Source: Streptomyces fradiae ATCC 10745 = DSM 40063
Lineage (GTDB): Bacteria > Actinomycetota > Actinomycetes > Streptomycetales > Streptomycetaceae
Length of the DNA: 64,000 nt
Assembly: GCF_008704425.1 (NCBI RefSeq)
Contig: NZ_CP023696.1
Coordinates: forward strand, 310,001 to 374,000
Direction: 5' to 3'
Within the stretch, counting starts at the first letter, position 1, and each line of letters starts with the position of its first letter. Shown in pieces: positions 15,800 to 24,127 of this stretch. A model generated the notes under the pieces. The model was not told the DNA's origin. It ran no database searches and saw nothing but the letters and a program-made list of their open reading frames with translations. A program made the position numbers and the translations under genes.

Positions 15800-16314
15800 C
15801 AGCACCCTCAAACCCATCGAACGAAAAAGATCATATGACAACGAGCGCCGAGCATAGCCGTTTTGGAGGAGTGGGTCTGACGCAAGGTCACCTGATGACC
15901 CGTTGTTCGCGCAGGATTCCGCTTCCTGTCCGTCGGTCGTGGTCGTCCCGACGTGATCGTGTTCAGACTCCCGGGCGGTGCAGGGCGGGGGCGCCCTCGC
16001 CCGCGAGGGTCCCCGGCAGCCCGGCCGGAGCGGGCAGCCCCTCGATGTGGTGGACGCCGGGCGGCAGCGCACCGGTCAGCGCGGTGCGCACGGCCGGGCA
16101 GCGCGAAGCGGGCGGGGCGGGCGCCTCCGGGGGGCGCGGCCGGGCTCTCGACCGCCCACCCGACGGCGCCGGTGCCGGGCAGCACGGTGCGGTCGATCCG
16201 GTCGGCGCCGCCCTGGGCCCGCGCTGCCGGGAGGTGGATGAGCCCCGGCGCGGGGCCGACGACCAGTACGGCGGGGGCGCCCCTCCGGACGGCCCGGCCG
16301 TGCGGGGCGGCCAC
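15800..16314. other. Intergenic region upstream of the conservon, no intact gene
   Basis: About 515 bp between cvnA and the TetR remnant. The first 150 bp are less GC-rich and should carry the cvn promoter; no convincing -35/-10 pair stood out. On the minus strand, 16310-15960 contains short protein-like stretches in two frames (for example VLVVGPAPGLIHLP) that could be debris of a second lost gene, but I could not assign a family. Confidence 0.4.
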
Positions 16315-16670
16315 GCCGTCGAGGACATCGCCCGGCGGGCCGGAGCGGGCGTGCGGACCGCGCACTTCACGTTCGGCAACAGGCGGGCGCCGCTGAGGGG
16401 GCGCTCGACACGGCCGTCGCCGGGGGCCTCGACCCGGTCGCCACGCCGGACCGCCCCTGGGCCCGCGAGGTCCCCGGGGCGCCGGGCCCGGCCCGGCAGC
16501 TCGCGCTCCAGGCGGCCGGCGCCCGCCGCGTGCCGGAGCGGGCGGCGGACGCCGCACCGGTGGTCCTGGGCCCGGTGGCGTACGGGCCGCTCGTCCCGCG
16601 GCGGGGCTGGACGGCGGAGCGCTGGGAGCGGTGGGCGGCCGGCGCCCTGGTACGGCGGTTGCTGCCGTGA
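16315..16670 (+). pseudogene. TetR-family regulator remnant (5'-truncated, frameshifted, internally deleted)
   Basis: The stretch AVEDIARRAGAGVRTAHFTF is the recognition part of a TetR helix-turn-helix, but nothing before it resembles the first helix. Around 16393-16396 the reading frame shifts by one base; in the new frame the protein continues GALDTAVAGGLDPVATPDRP, then PGPARQLALQAAGARRVPER, and ends RGWTAERWERWAAGALVRRL near the TGA at 16668-16670. These are recognisable TetR C-terminal pieces, with some 50 residues missing between them. No intact start or ribosome site is present, so this is a dead gene. It is downstream of the conservon promoter region and convergent with the rodlin gene. 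Confidence 0.7.
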
Positions 16671-16676
16671 ACACGG

Positions 16677-16713
16677 CGACGGGCCGGCCGGAGGGTCTCC
16701 GGCCGGCCCGTCG
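16677..16713. terminator. Very strong hairpin terminator next to rodlin gene
   Basis: A perfect 17-bp stem (16677-16693 with 16697-16713) with a GGT loop lies 13 bp beyond the rodlin stop codon on the minus strand, directly after the TetR remnant. Confidence 0.8.
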
Positions 16714-16725
16714 CGGGGGCGGCTG

Positions 16726-17112
16726 TCAGCCGATGGCGGCGGCGCCGTTCTCCGAGAGGACGTTCTCCACGAGGTGCGACAGGGCGCTGTCGCCCTTGAC
16801 CGCGGTGGAGTTCTCCGCGCACTGCTGGTTCTGCGTGTCGTTCAGCAGGTCCTGGACACCGACGTTGAGCAGCAGCACGTTCTGGACGTCGGCGGCGACG
16901 GGCACTCCGGCGCACAGCTTGTTGAGGGACCCCTGGACCAGGCCGATCTGCGGGCTCACCTCACCGCCCGTGAGGGTGTTGCCGTAGGCCTGCTCGGAGA
17001 AGTTGCCGTTCGCGGTCTCGACGTTGTGGTCGCCGACGGCGAACGCCATCGGGGCGGAGACTCCCAGGGCGGCGGCCGCGACGCCCGCGGTGGCGACGAA
17101 CTTCTTGATCAT
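16726..17112 (-). CDS. rdlA: Rodlin family surface protein
   Basis: A 128-residue secreted protein with a Sec signal peptide (MIKKFVATAGVAAAALGVSA, cleavage near PMAFA-VGD). The mature part shows rodlin features: ANGNFSEQAYGNTLTGGEVSP, a TLNKPC-like SLNKLCAG, and the C-terminal NQQCAENSTAVKGDSALSHL, with two conserved Cys. Rodlins assemble with chaplins into the fibrillar rodlet layer of aerial hyphae and spores. Only one rodlin gene is present here, whereas S. coelicolor has rdlA and rdlB side by side, so the A/B assignment is uncertain. ATG at 17112 has AAGGATG upstream. It is followed by a strong terminator, so it is monocistronic. Confidence 0.9.
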   Translation of the reverse strand: MIKKFVATAGVAAAALGVSAPMAFAVGDHNVETANGNFSEQAYGNTLTGGEVSPQIGLVQGSLNKLCAGVPVAADVQNVLLLNVGVQDLLNDTQNQQCAENSTAVKGDSALSHLVENVLSENGAAAIG

Positions 17113-17300
17113 GACTCATCCTTCTGGTCGGAAGACCCGGTGACCGGGCCTCCCTGCTAACCGGAGCGCCGTGCGCGCGTCACGGGCGGGACGCGCTGAC
17201 GCGGCGGCATTCACCCGTTCGGCCCGGTCCCGCCCCGGCTGGGGGTCGGGGCCGGGGCCCGGGGGTCCGGTCCGGGGCCGGTGGGCCGGTGCCCGCCGGG

Positions 17301-18440
17301 TCACCAGTCGCCGTCGCCCACGGGCGCGCCGGGCGGGGCCGCGTCGCCGAGCGGGAGGACCTGGCCGGGAGCGGGCGGGGTCCACGGAGCGTGGTCGTCG
17401 CCGAGCCACTCGCCGACCGGCTTGACGCCGGACAGCGGCCCGGCGGGCGGCAGGTCGGCGGCGGAGGCGTCGTCGTAGTCGTACCAGGGCAGTCCGGCGC
17501 GGGTGTAGGCGTCGCGGTCGACCGGGGACGGCGGGGGCTCCTCGCCGGTGATGCGGCGCCACTGCGGCGGGGTGACGAGGTGGACGAAGACCCGGCCCGC
17601 CGGCGCGGGCGCCCAGTCGGAGAGCGGCCGTTCGTCCCGGTACACCTCCTGGCGCATCGTGCCGCCCGCGCCCATCCCCATGGCCGCGGCGCGCTGCGGG
17701 GCCGCGGCGCCCGCCGGGGCGCCGGAGGGGGCCGCCGCCGGAGCCGCGGGGCCGCCGGGGGCGGGCGCCGGGGCGAAGTCGAGCGGCATGGCGGGACCGC
17801 CGAACCCGCCCGGGCCGGGGCCGCCGAACCCGCCGGGGCCGGGACCGCCGAACCCGGCGGGGGCGGACGGCGCGGCGGCCCTGGCCCGGCGGGTGCGCTC
17901 CGCCTGCTCGGCGCGCCATGCCTCGCGGGCCGGCCGGTCCAGCGCGAACGCCTGCAGCTGGACGCCGCCCCAGCTCTCCTCGCCCGTCACCTGCCCCTCC
18001 ACGGTGGCACCCAGCCCGAGCGGCACGGCGACGAACTGGCGGACGGTGCCGCGCCCGGAGTTGATGCCGTCGAGCCACGGCTGGCGGGGCAGGACGACGT
18101 AGTTCTGCGGGTCGCGGGCGAGCGCGCCGCTCCACGGGCGGCCCGAGACGGCGCACACCTTGCCGACGCCCACCTGGAGCGCGGCCGGCTCGACGCAGCC
18201 GAACCGCAGCCACATCGCCTCGCGCAGGTACATGGGGACGAGCACCCCGCCGCGCGCCCGCCACTCGGGCGGCACGGTCGCGGCGAAGTCCTCGACGCGC
18301 CGGACGGGGAACTCGCCGAGCCCCGGCGGCAGTGGGTGGGTGCCGGACTCGGGCAGGCGCAGCGTCCGGACGAACCGGACGCTCACCCCGTCCCCGAGCA
18401 GCAGGGTGTTCCCGTCGAGCCGTACGGCCGCCGCGCCCAT
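17301..18440 (-). CDS. Conserved Streptomyces hypothetical with Gly/Pro-rich repeat middle
   Basis: A 379-residue protein whose family function I do not recognise. The N-terminal half (MGAAAVRLDGNTLLLGDGVS to VGVGKVCAVSGRPW, about 1-125) looks like a compact beta-rich domain; the middle (about 193-250) is disordered, with a GFGGPGPG octapeptide repeated three times, then Ala/Pro-rich sequence; the C-terminus (VYRDERPLSDWAPAPAGRVF onward) is folded again and ends acidic/Pro-rich. No signal peptide or membrane helix. The ATG at 18440 has GGAGAGGGG upstream. It is divergent from the CYP158-like gene. Confidence 0.7.
   Translation of the reverse strand: MGAAAVRLDGNTLLLGDGVSVRFVRTLRLPESGTHPLPPGLGEFPVRRVEDFAATVPPEWRARGGVLVPMYLREAMWLRFGCVEPAALQVGVGKVCAVSGRPWSGALARDPQNYVVLPRQPWLDGINSGRGTVRQFVAVPLGLGATVEGQVTGEESWGGVQLQAFALDRPAREAWRAEQAERTRRARAAAPSAPAGFGGPGPGGFGGPGPGGFGGPAMPLDFAPAPAPGGPAAPAAAPSGAPAGAAAPQRAAAMGMGAGGTMRQEVYRDERPLSDWAPAPAGRVFVHLVTPPQWRRITGEEPPPSPVDRDAYTRAGLPWYDYDDASAADLPPAGPLSGVKPVGEWLGDDHAPWTPPAPGQVLPLGDAAPPGAPVGDGDW
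17797..17868. repeat. 24-bp coding repeat, three copies
   Basis: Units starting at 17797, 17821 and 17845 share CCGCCGAACCC and encode the GFGGPGPG octapeptide of the surrounding gene on the minus strand. Confidence 0.75.
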
Positions 18441-18711
18441 CGTGTGCCCCTCTCCTCGCCGGGCCGGGCCCGGCGGCTGGTTCCCTCTTCTGCGGCTATC
18501 ACGGCCCCGGGCGCCCGGCGGTTCCGCGGGCGGGGTCCGGGCGGGCGGGTGGTCCGGCCCGCGGGACGGGGCGGGCCGGGCGGCACCGGCGGGGCGGGGC
18601 GGCTCGGGCGGGCCGTCCGGAGTAGTCCAGCGGGTGGGCCGCGCGTCCGGGGCGGATGGTGAGGGAGGGAGGGGAGAAGCCCGTACCGCGTCAGGAAACG
18701 GAGACACGCGC

Positions 18712-19944
18712 GTGATCGAGGACACCGTCGCACGACCGCCCATGGGACCGCCGCCGGTGCGGTCCTGGCCGGCGCTGGACCTGAAGGGCACGGAGTTCGA
18801 CCCGGTGCTGGAGGAGCTGATGCGGGAGGGGCCGGTCACCCGGATCCAGCTCCCGCACGGCGAGGGCTGGGCGTGGCTCGTCACCCGGTACGAGGACGTG
18901 CGGGCCGTCGTGAGCGACCCCCGCTTCAGCCGCGCGCCCGTGCCCGGCCTGTCCGTCACCCGGCTCGCCCCGCACTTCAAGCCGAGGCCCGGCTCGCTGG
19001 CCTTCGCCGAGCCGCCGGACCACAACCGGCTGCGCCGCGCCATCGCGCCCGCCTTCTCCCTGCGCGCCGTCGAGCGGCTGCGCGACCGGGCGCGGGTGAT
19101 GCTGGACGAGCTGGTGGACGGCATGCTGCGGGACGGGCCGCCGGCCGATCTGATCGGCCGGGTGCTGGGGCCGTTCCCGACCACGGTCATCTGCGAGCTG
19201 ATGGGTGTTCCGGAGGCGGACCGGGAGCGGATGAGCGGCTGGGTGGAGGACATCCTGTTCACCGCCAAGGGGGCGGCGGCCACCGGCCGCGCCAAGGACG
19301 AGATGTACGGGTGGTTCGAGCGGGAGATCAAGGCCCGTGCGGCGGAGCCGGGCGGCGGCGAGGACATCCTGTCCCTGCTCGGCGCGGCCGTCGCGGCGGG
19401 CGACATCAGCGCCGAGGAGGCGATCGGGCTGGTCGGCCCGGTGCAGATCGGCGGTGAGGCCGTCACCAACAACTGCGGCAACATGCTGTACCTGCTGCTG
19501 ACCCGGCCTCGGCTGCGGGAGCGGCTGCGCGAGGAGCCGGACGTGCGGCCGCGCGCGCTGGACGAGCTGCTGCGGTACATCCCGCACCGCTCGTCGGTGG
19601 GGCTGGCCCGGATCGCCACGGAGGACGTCGAGCTGCGGGGCGTGCGGATCGCCGCGGGCGACGCGGTGTACGTGTCGTACCTGGCGGCCAACCGGGACCC
19701 GGACGTGTTCGGCGACCCGGAGCACATCGACTTCGACCGCTCGCCGAACCCGCATGTGGCGTTCGGGCACGGGCCGCACTTCTGCACGGGCGCGCTGCTC
19801 GCCCGGATGGAGATCGAGCTGCTGGTGGAGATGTTCCTGGACCGGCTCCCGGAGGGGACGCGCCTGGCCGTGCCCGTCGAGGACATCCCGTGGCGGCGCA
19901 GCGCGCTCATCCGCGGCCCGGAGGCGCTGCCCGTCACCTGGTGA
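18712..19944 (+). CDS. CYP158A-like cytochrome P450 (biflaviolin synthase-like)
   Basis: A 410-residue P450. The resemblance to CYP158A2 of S. coelicolor is strong from end to end: WPALDLKGTEFDPVLEELMR and EGPVTRIQLPHGEGWAWLVT at the N-terminus, VQIGGEAVTNNCGNM in the I helix (the family lacks the usual acid-alcohol pair), ELLRYIPHRS for ExxR, FGHGPHFCTGA as heme loop, and the ending LIRGPEALPVTW. CYP158A enzymes couple flaviolin into dimeric pigments. In S. coelicolor the gene accompanies the type III polyketide synthase rppA; no such gene is adjacent here, so the substrate may be supplied from elsewhere or may differ. GTG at 18712 is preceded by a CGGAG site about 9 nt away. Confidence 0.87.
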   Translation: MIEDTVARPPMGPPPVRSWPALDLKGTEFDPVLEELMREGPVTRIQLPHGEGWAWLVTRYEDVRAVVSDPRFSRAPVPGLSVTRLAPHFKPRPGSLAFAEPPDHNRLRRAIAPAFSLRAVERLRDRARVMLDELVDGMLRDGPPADLIGRVLGPFPTTVICELMGVPEADRERMSGWVEDILFTAKGAAATGRAKDEMYGWFEREIKARAAEPGGGEDILSLLGAAVAAGDISAEEAIGLVGPVQIGGEAVTNNCGNMLYLLLTRPRLRERLREEPDVRPRALDELLRYIPHRSSVGLARIATEDVELRGVRIAAGDAVYVSYLAANRDPDVFGDPEHIDFDRSPNPHVAFGHGPHFCTGALLARMEIELLVEMFLDRLPEGTRLAVPVEDIPWRRSALIRGPEALPVTW

Positions 19945-19973
19945 CCCGTTCGCGCGGGGCGGCGCGCGGGCGG

Positions 19974-19993
19974 CTGTCCGGCCGGCCGGACAG
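19974..19993 (+). terminator. 20-bp perfect palindrome after CYP158-like gene
   Basis: CTGTCCGGCCGGCCGGACAG begins 30 bp after the P450 stop. It may act as a terminator arm or protein site; a related CGGACAG half follows at about 20008. Confidence 0.5.
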
Positions 19994-20061
19994 GCAAGGT
20001 CGGTATTCGGACAGACCGGAGGCGGGGCGAACGGGAGTGATCCGGACGTAAGGGCGCACGG

Positions 20062-20086
20062 GCCCCGCGCGCCGGGCGCGCGGGGC
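20062..20086 (+). terminator. Hairpin downstream of P450
   Basis: Perfect 10-bp stem (GCCCCGCGCG, 20062-20071, with 20077-20086) and 5-nt loop; likely part of the P450 transcription end. Confidence 0.5.
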
Positions 20087-20554
20087 TCCCGGGTGGGGGC
20101 GCGGGGGGCCGCCGCCCCGCCCCGGCGGCGCCGGCCGGGCACGTCCGCGCCCGCGCCGCGCGGGCGGGGCGCCGGTGGCGACGGCCCGTCCGTCCGGCGC
20201 TGAACAGGCCGAACGGTCGGTATGCCGGGGCGTCCCCGGGGCCGCCGCGCCCCACCGCCGCCGGGTGGCCGCCGCCCCCGCCGGGCGGACGCCGCCGGCC
20301 CGGCGCGGAAGCGCCGGCGCCCGGTGGCGTCTCACCGCGAAACCGGCCTTTCGCCGCCCCCTCCCCCGGTCTCCCCGGCCACGGCCGGGAGCGACCGAAA
20401 GGCGGCCTTGTGGCACGGGTGAACCGGACGCGAGTATTCCCAGCGTCACAAGTTGTCAGGCACATGCCGACCACCCGGCACCACCGGGCGGCCGGGAGCG
20501 CCTGGCGGGCCCGTCCACCCAGCGGGCCCCACCCTTCCCCCACCGGAGGACGCA

Positions 20555-21478
20555 GTGAACCTCAAGCGCTTCACCCCCCGCGGCGGACTCGCGAGAGGCG
20601 CGCGGCTGACCGCCGTGGCCGCCGCCCTGGTCACCGCCACCGCGCTTGCCGCCCCGAGCGCCGGCGCGGAGACCGCCGACGCGACCCGGGCGAGCGTCGC
20701 CGAGCTGGCGCGCGTCAGCGACGCCGTGCTCGACGCCGACGTGCCGGGCACCGCCTGGTACACCGACGCCGAGAGCGGCAAGCTGGTGGTCACCGCCGAC
20801 GCCACCGTGTCGGCCGCCGAGCTGGCCCAGCTGAAGAAGGCGGCGGGCGACAAGGCCGGCGCCGTGGAGATCAAGCGCACCCCCGGCACCTTCAACAAGC
20901 TCATCGCGGGCGGCGAGGCCATCTACGCCGCGGGCGGCGGCCGTTGCTCCCTCGGCTTCAACGTGCGCAGCAGCAGCGGCGCGACCTACGCCCTGACGGC
21001 CGGCCACTGCACGGAGATCGCCTCCACCTGGTACACGAACTCCGGCCAGACCTCGCTGCTCGGCACCCGCGCCGGCACGAGCTTCCCCGGCAACGACTAC
21101 GGCCTGATCCGCCACTCCAACGCGTCCGCGGCGGACGGCCGCGTGTACCTGTACAACGGCTCGTACCGGGACATCACCGGCGCCGGCAACGCCTACGTGG
21201 GCCAGACCGTCCAGCGCAGCGGCTCCACGACCGGTCTGCACAGCGGCCGTGTCACGGGCCTCAACGCCACGGTCAACTACGGCGGCGGCGACATCGTCTC
21301 CGGCCTGATCCAGACCAACGTCTGCGCCGAGCCCGGCGACAGCGGCGGCGCCCTGTTCGCCGGCTCCACCGCCCTCGGCCTCACCTCCGGCGGCAGCGGC
21401 AACTGCCGTACGGGCGGCACCACGTTCTTCCAGCCCGTCACCGAGGCGCTCAGCGCGTACGGCGTCAGCATCATCTGA
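20555..21478 (+). CDS. Streptogrisin-like secreted serine protease (S1 family)
   Basis: A 307-residue pre-pro-protease. Signal peptide about residues 1-39 (twin positive N-terminus, then a run of Ala/Val/Leu ending PSAGA-ET); propeptide 40-116 ([30 protein letters not shown]); mature chain from I117 ([20 protein letters not shown]), close to streptogrisins A/B in length (191 residues). Catalytic residues by position are His151 (TAGHC), Asp181 (NDYG) and Ser263 (GDSGG). It ends [18 protein letters not shown], as in S. griseus protease B. GTG at 20555 is chosen because GGAGGA precedes it and the signal peptide starts there. Convergent with the cellulase gene, with a shared terminator. Confidence 0.95.
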   Translation: MNLKRFTPRGGLARGARLTAVAAALVTATALAAPSAGAETADATRASVAELARVSDAVLDADVPGTAWYTDAESGKLVVTADATVSAAELAQLKKAAGDKAGAVEIKRTPGTFNKLIAGGEAIYAAGGGRCSLGFNVRSSSGATYALTAGHCTEIASTWYTNSGQTSLLGTRAGTSFPGNDYGLIRHSNASAADGRVYLYNGSYRDITGAGNAYVGQTVQRSGSTTGLHSGRVTGLNATVNYGGGDIVSGLIQTNVCAEPGDSGGALFAGSTALGLTSGGSGNCRTGGTTFFQPVTEALSAYGVSII

Positions 21479-21497
21479 CCCCGCCCACGCCCGGCAT

Positions 21498-21536
21498 CCG
21501 GCCCGGTGGACCGCTCCGTGCGGGCCACCGGGCCGG
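21498..21536. terminator. Bidirectional terminator between protease and cellulase
   Basis: Perfect 12-bp stem CCGGCCCGGTGG (21498-21509) with 21525-21536 and a 15-nt loop, 20 bp after the protease stop and 75 bp beyond the cellulase stop. Confidence 0.7.
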
Positions 21537-21611
21537 ACCCGTGCCGGGAGGCCCCGCCCGTCCCGGCGGGCCCGGCGGCGGGCCGGGCCGCCGGGCAGGC
21601 GCGGGCGTCCG

Positions 21612-23855
21612 TCAGGCGGGCGGGGCGCCCCAGACGAGGGCCGTGCCCGTGTACGCCGGGACGGTCCGGGCGTCGGTGAAGGCGGACGACGGGGCGCGGC
21701 TGTGGTCGTCGCGCTCGTCGAAGGCCGACCAGTCCGACTTGCTCATCCGGAGCTGGATCTCCCCGGTGTCCCGGCCCGCCGCCAGGGTCCCGCCGGCGAA
21801 GCCGACCTCCAGGTAGGCGTCGGCGCCCGCGACCGGGGCGGACAGCGGGACGACCCGGAGCCGCACCCCGGCGCACCCGAGGGCGGCGTGGTCGCACCAC
21901 GCGCTGACCGAGGGGGCGCCGCCGTCGCGGCTGAAGTAGTAGCGGGCGGTCACGGCCGCGAGGTCGACGGGCGCGGCGCCGGTGTTGGCGATCCGCAGCT
22001 CGGGGCGGATCGCGTTGTCGGTGAGGGAGCCGTCGGTGGTGCGGTGCAGGACCTTGAGCGTCCCGGCCGGTTCGCCGCCGCCGGCGGGCGCCGTGGTGAC
22101 GGTGAGCGCGGCGGAGGGCGCGGAGGTGTTGCCGGCCGCGTCTCGCGCGCGGACGGTGTAGGTGTGGCGGGTGGCCGGGGTGAGACCGGTGTCGGTCCAC
22201 GTGGTGCCGGTGACGGGGGCGGCGGTGACCTTCACCCCGTCCCGGTGGACGTCGTAGCCGGTGACGCCGGTGTCGTCGGTGGACGGCGACCAGCGGAGCG
22301 TGACGGAGGTGGCGCCGGTCGCGGTGGCGGTGAGGCCGGTGGGCGCGGTGGGGGGCGCGGTGTCGGCCGGGCCGCCGCCCCCGTCCCCGTACACGTCGGT
22401 GAGGCTGAGGCCGGTGGCGCTGCCGGCGCCGCCGAGCGGGACGCGGTGGTCGAGGCCGACGAACTTGCCGCGGTGCTGCCAGAGCGCGGGCTTGAGCAGG
22501 GCGTACTTCTCCTCGTCCCAGGTCTTCCAGTCGCCGAGCAGCAGGCCGCCGGTGTCGCCGGAGTTGGGGTTGAGGCACCAGAAGGTGTGGTGGAGGCCCT
22601 GCTCGGCGATGAGGTCGCGCAGGGCGGTCATCCACTTCTCGTTGGGGCCGCCGTCGAGGAAGCCGCCCCACTCGCCGATCAGGACGGGGGCGGTGTTCTC
22701 CTTGTGGAGGTAGAGCCAGTTGGGGTCCCAGACGTCCCGTTCGAGGGTGGCGCGGTTCCAGTCGCCGGTGAACCACGGCTGGGGCGCGACGAGCGGACCG
22801 TAGTCGTGCGGCGAGTAGACGAGCTGGTCGCCGTGCGCGCCGAGGTCCACGGGGTGGTCGCGGACCCCGCGGAGGTTGCCGCCCCACCAGGTCGAGTGGT
22901 AGTCGCCGGCGTCGGTGGAGGACCAGTCGGCGCCGTCCTTCGGGTGGATCTGGATGCCCTCGCAGAGGATGAGCAGGTGCGGGTTGACCGCCAGGATGCG
23001 CTTGCCGGCGGTCTCGCAGGCGTACTTGAAGTTGTCCTGGTCGGTGGAGCCGTCCCACTTGGCGCGCGGGGAGTCGCCGGCGCCGCCGTGCGGTTCGTTC
23101 TTGATGTCCATCGCGACGAGGGTGTCGTCGCCCCGGTAGCGGGCGGTCACCCACTCCCAGGCGGCGTGGAAGTCCTCGGTGGTGATGGCGCCCTTCCACC
23201 ACACGGGGTGGACGTGCCCGGCGTTGTCGGCCTCGGCGCTGTGCACGTCGAGCATCACCTTGACGCCGTACTGCTCGCACAGGTCCAGCCAGTGGTCGAA
23301 GACCTCCAGGGTGGTCTTCCCCGCCAGCTCCGGGTTGGCGTACGCGTTGACGGCGCTCGGCACGGCGGCGCGGCCGTCGCGCCACTCCAGGAGGAGCTGG
23401 GTGGAGACCGGGACGCGCACGATGTTGATGCCGCGCTGCGCCATGGCGCGGGTCGTCTCGGTGATGTTGACGGACCAGAGGCCGTGGAAGACGCGCTCGG
23501 TGGTGTTGAAGCCGAACCAGTTGGCGCCGGTGAGCCGGACCTCGTTGCCGTGGGCGTCGACGATCCGGTTGCCGCGGGTGTGCAGCCAGTCGTCGCCCGG
23601 GGCGGCGGAGCCGGTCGGGGGCGGGGCGGCGTCCCGGCCGGCCGCCTGCCCGGCGGCGGGCGGCCCGGCGGGCCGCCCGGCGGCGGGGGCGCGGCGGGAC
23701 GTGTCGGCGGGGGCCGCGTCGGCGGGGCCCGCCGCCCACAGCAGCGTCCCGGCGAGCACGCCGGCGGCGAGTGCGCGCAGCCGCCGGGCGCGCCCGGGAC
23801 GCCGGGCGGAAGGCGGGGCGGAAGGCGGGGCGGAGGTGGTGGGTGGCTGTGCCAC
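21612..23855 (-). CDS. Secreted cellulase: GH5 catalytic domain, FnIII, CBM3
   Basis: A 747-residue secreted endoglucanase-type enzyme. Order: signal peptide to about residue 48 (RLRALAAGVLAGTLLWAAGP), a Pro/Ala-rich linker to about 86, GH5 domain about 88-470 with acid/base Glu254 in DIKNEPHGG and nucleophile Glu395 in VLIGEWGGFL, FnIII domain about 508-592 (PTGLTATATGATSVTLRWSP), and a cellulose-binding CBM3 about 597-745 (GTLKVLHRTTDGSLTDNAIR to the C-terminus). It hydrolyses beta-1,4-glucan outside the cell. The GTG at 23855 has AAGGA upstream. A CebR-type operator 220 bp upstream implies induction by cellobiose/cello-oligosaccharides. Confidence 0.93.
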   Translation of the reverse strand: MAQPPTTSAPPSAPPSARRPGRARRLRALAAGVLAGTLLWAAGPADAAPADTSRRAPAAGRPAGPPAAGQAAGRDAAPPPTGSAAPGDDWLHTRGNRIVDAHGNEVRLTGANWFGFNTTERVFHGLWSVNITETTRAMAQRGINIVRVPVSTQLLLEWRDGRAAVPSAVNAYANPELAGKTTLEVFDHWLDLCEQYGVKVMLDVHSAEADNAGHVHPVWWKGAITTEDFHAAWEWVTARYRGDDTLVAMDIKNEPHGGAGDSPRAKWDGSTDQDNFKYACETAGKRILAVNPHLLILCEGIQIHPKDGADWSSTDAGDYHSTWWGGNLRGVRDHPVDLGAHGDQLVYSPHDYGPLVAPQPWFTGDWNRATLERDVWDPNWLYLHKENTAPVLIGEWGGFLDGGPNEKWMTALRDLIAEQGLHHTFWCLNPNSGDTGGLLLGDWKTWDEEKYALLKPALWQHRGKFVGLDHRVPLGGAGSATGLSLTDVYGDGGGGPADTAPPTAPTGLTATATGATSVTLRWSPSTDDTGVTGYDVHRDGVKVTAAPVTGTTWTDTGLTPATRHTYTVRARDAAGNTSAPSAALTVTTAPAGGGEPAGTLKVLHRTTDGSLTDNAIRPELRIANTGAAPVDLAAVTARYYFSRDGGAPSVSAWCDHAALGCAGVRLRVVPLSAPVAGADAYLEVGFAGGTLAAGRDTGEIQLRMSKSDWSAFDERDDHSRAPSSAFTDARTVPAYTGTALVWGAPPA

Positions 23856-24066
23856 TGCGTACCGTCCTTACTGTCGAGTCCATGACAATCCGGCCGAGCG
23901 GTCCGCCCCGGGCGCTCCCCCACCGGACGGGCCAGGCGATCCGGCCCGGCGACCCGAGGGGGCCGGCGGGGCGGTTCGCCCCCGGCCGTACGGGCGCCCC
24001 CGCCGCACGGCGGCTCGGCGCGCGGCGGGGGCGACCCGGCGCACGGCCGGCGGCGCCCGGTGGGGA

Positions 24067-24098
24067 GCGCACGGGTGGGAGCGCTCCCATCCGTGCGC
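24067..24098. promoter_or_regulatory. CebR/CelR-type operator within a larger dyad
   Basis: TGGGAGCGCTCCCA at 24076-24089 is the perfect 14-bp operator known for CebR of Streptomyces and CelR of Thermobifida, which repress cellulase genes until cello-oligosaccharide binds. Flanks extend the symmetry: GCGCACGG (24067-24074) mirrors CCGTGCGC (24091-24098). It lies 220 bp before the cellulase start. Confidence 0.9.
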
Positions 24099-24127
24099 GT
24101 TCATCAAGCCAGCCGTACGGGGACCTG

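Larger units (their letters stand above)
19945..20554. other. Long intergenic region between P450 and protease genes
   Basis: About 610 bp with no supportable gene. It holds a 20-bp perfect palindrome, a 10-bp-stem hairpin (both listed separately) and GC-rich low-complexity sequence to about 20340. The last 200 bp are less GC-rich; TTGTGG at 20408 and GAGTAT at 20432 are 18 bp apart and could form the protease promoter. Confidence 0.5.

Noticed and set aside
15963..16379. Intact minus-strand gene opposite the TetR remnant
   Set aside because: Two frames show fragments of protein-like sequence but none is continuous with a start, ribosome site or known family.
17301..18440. Collagen-like secreted protein
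   Set aside because: Only three GFGGPGPG octapeptides, no G-x-y run and no signal peptide.
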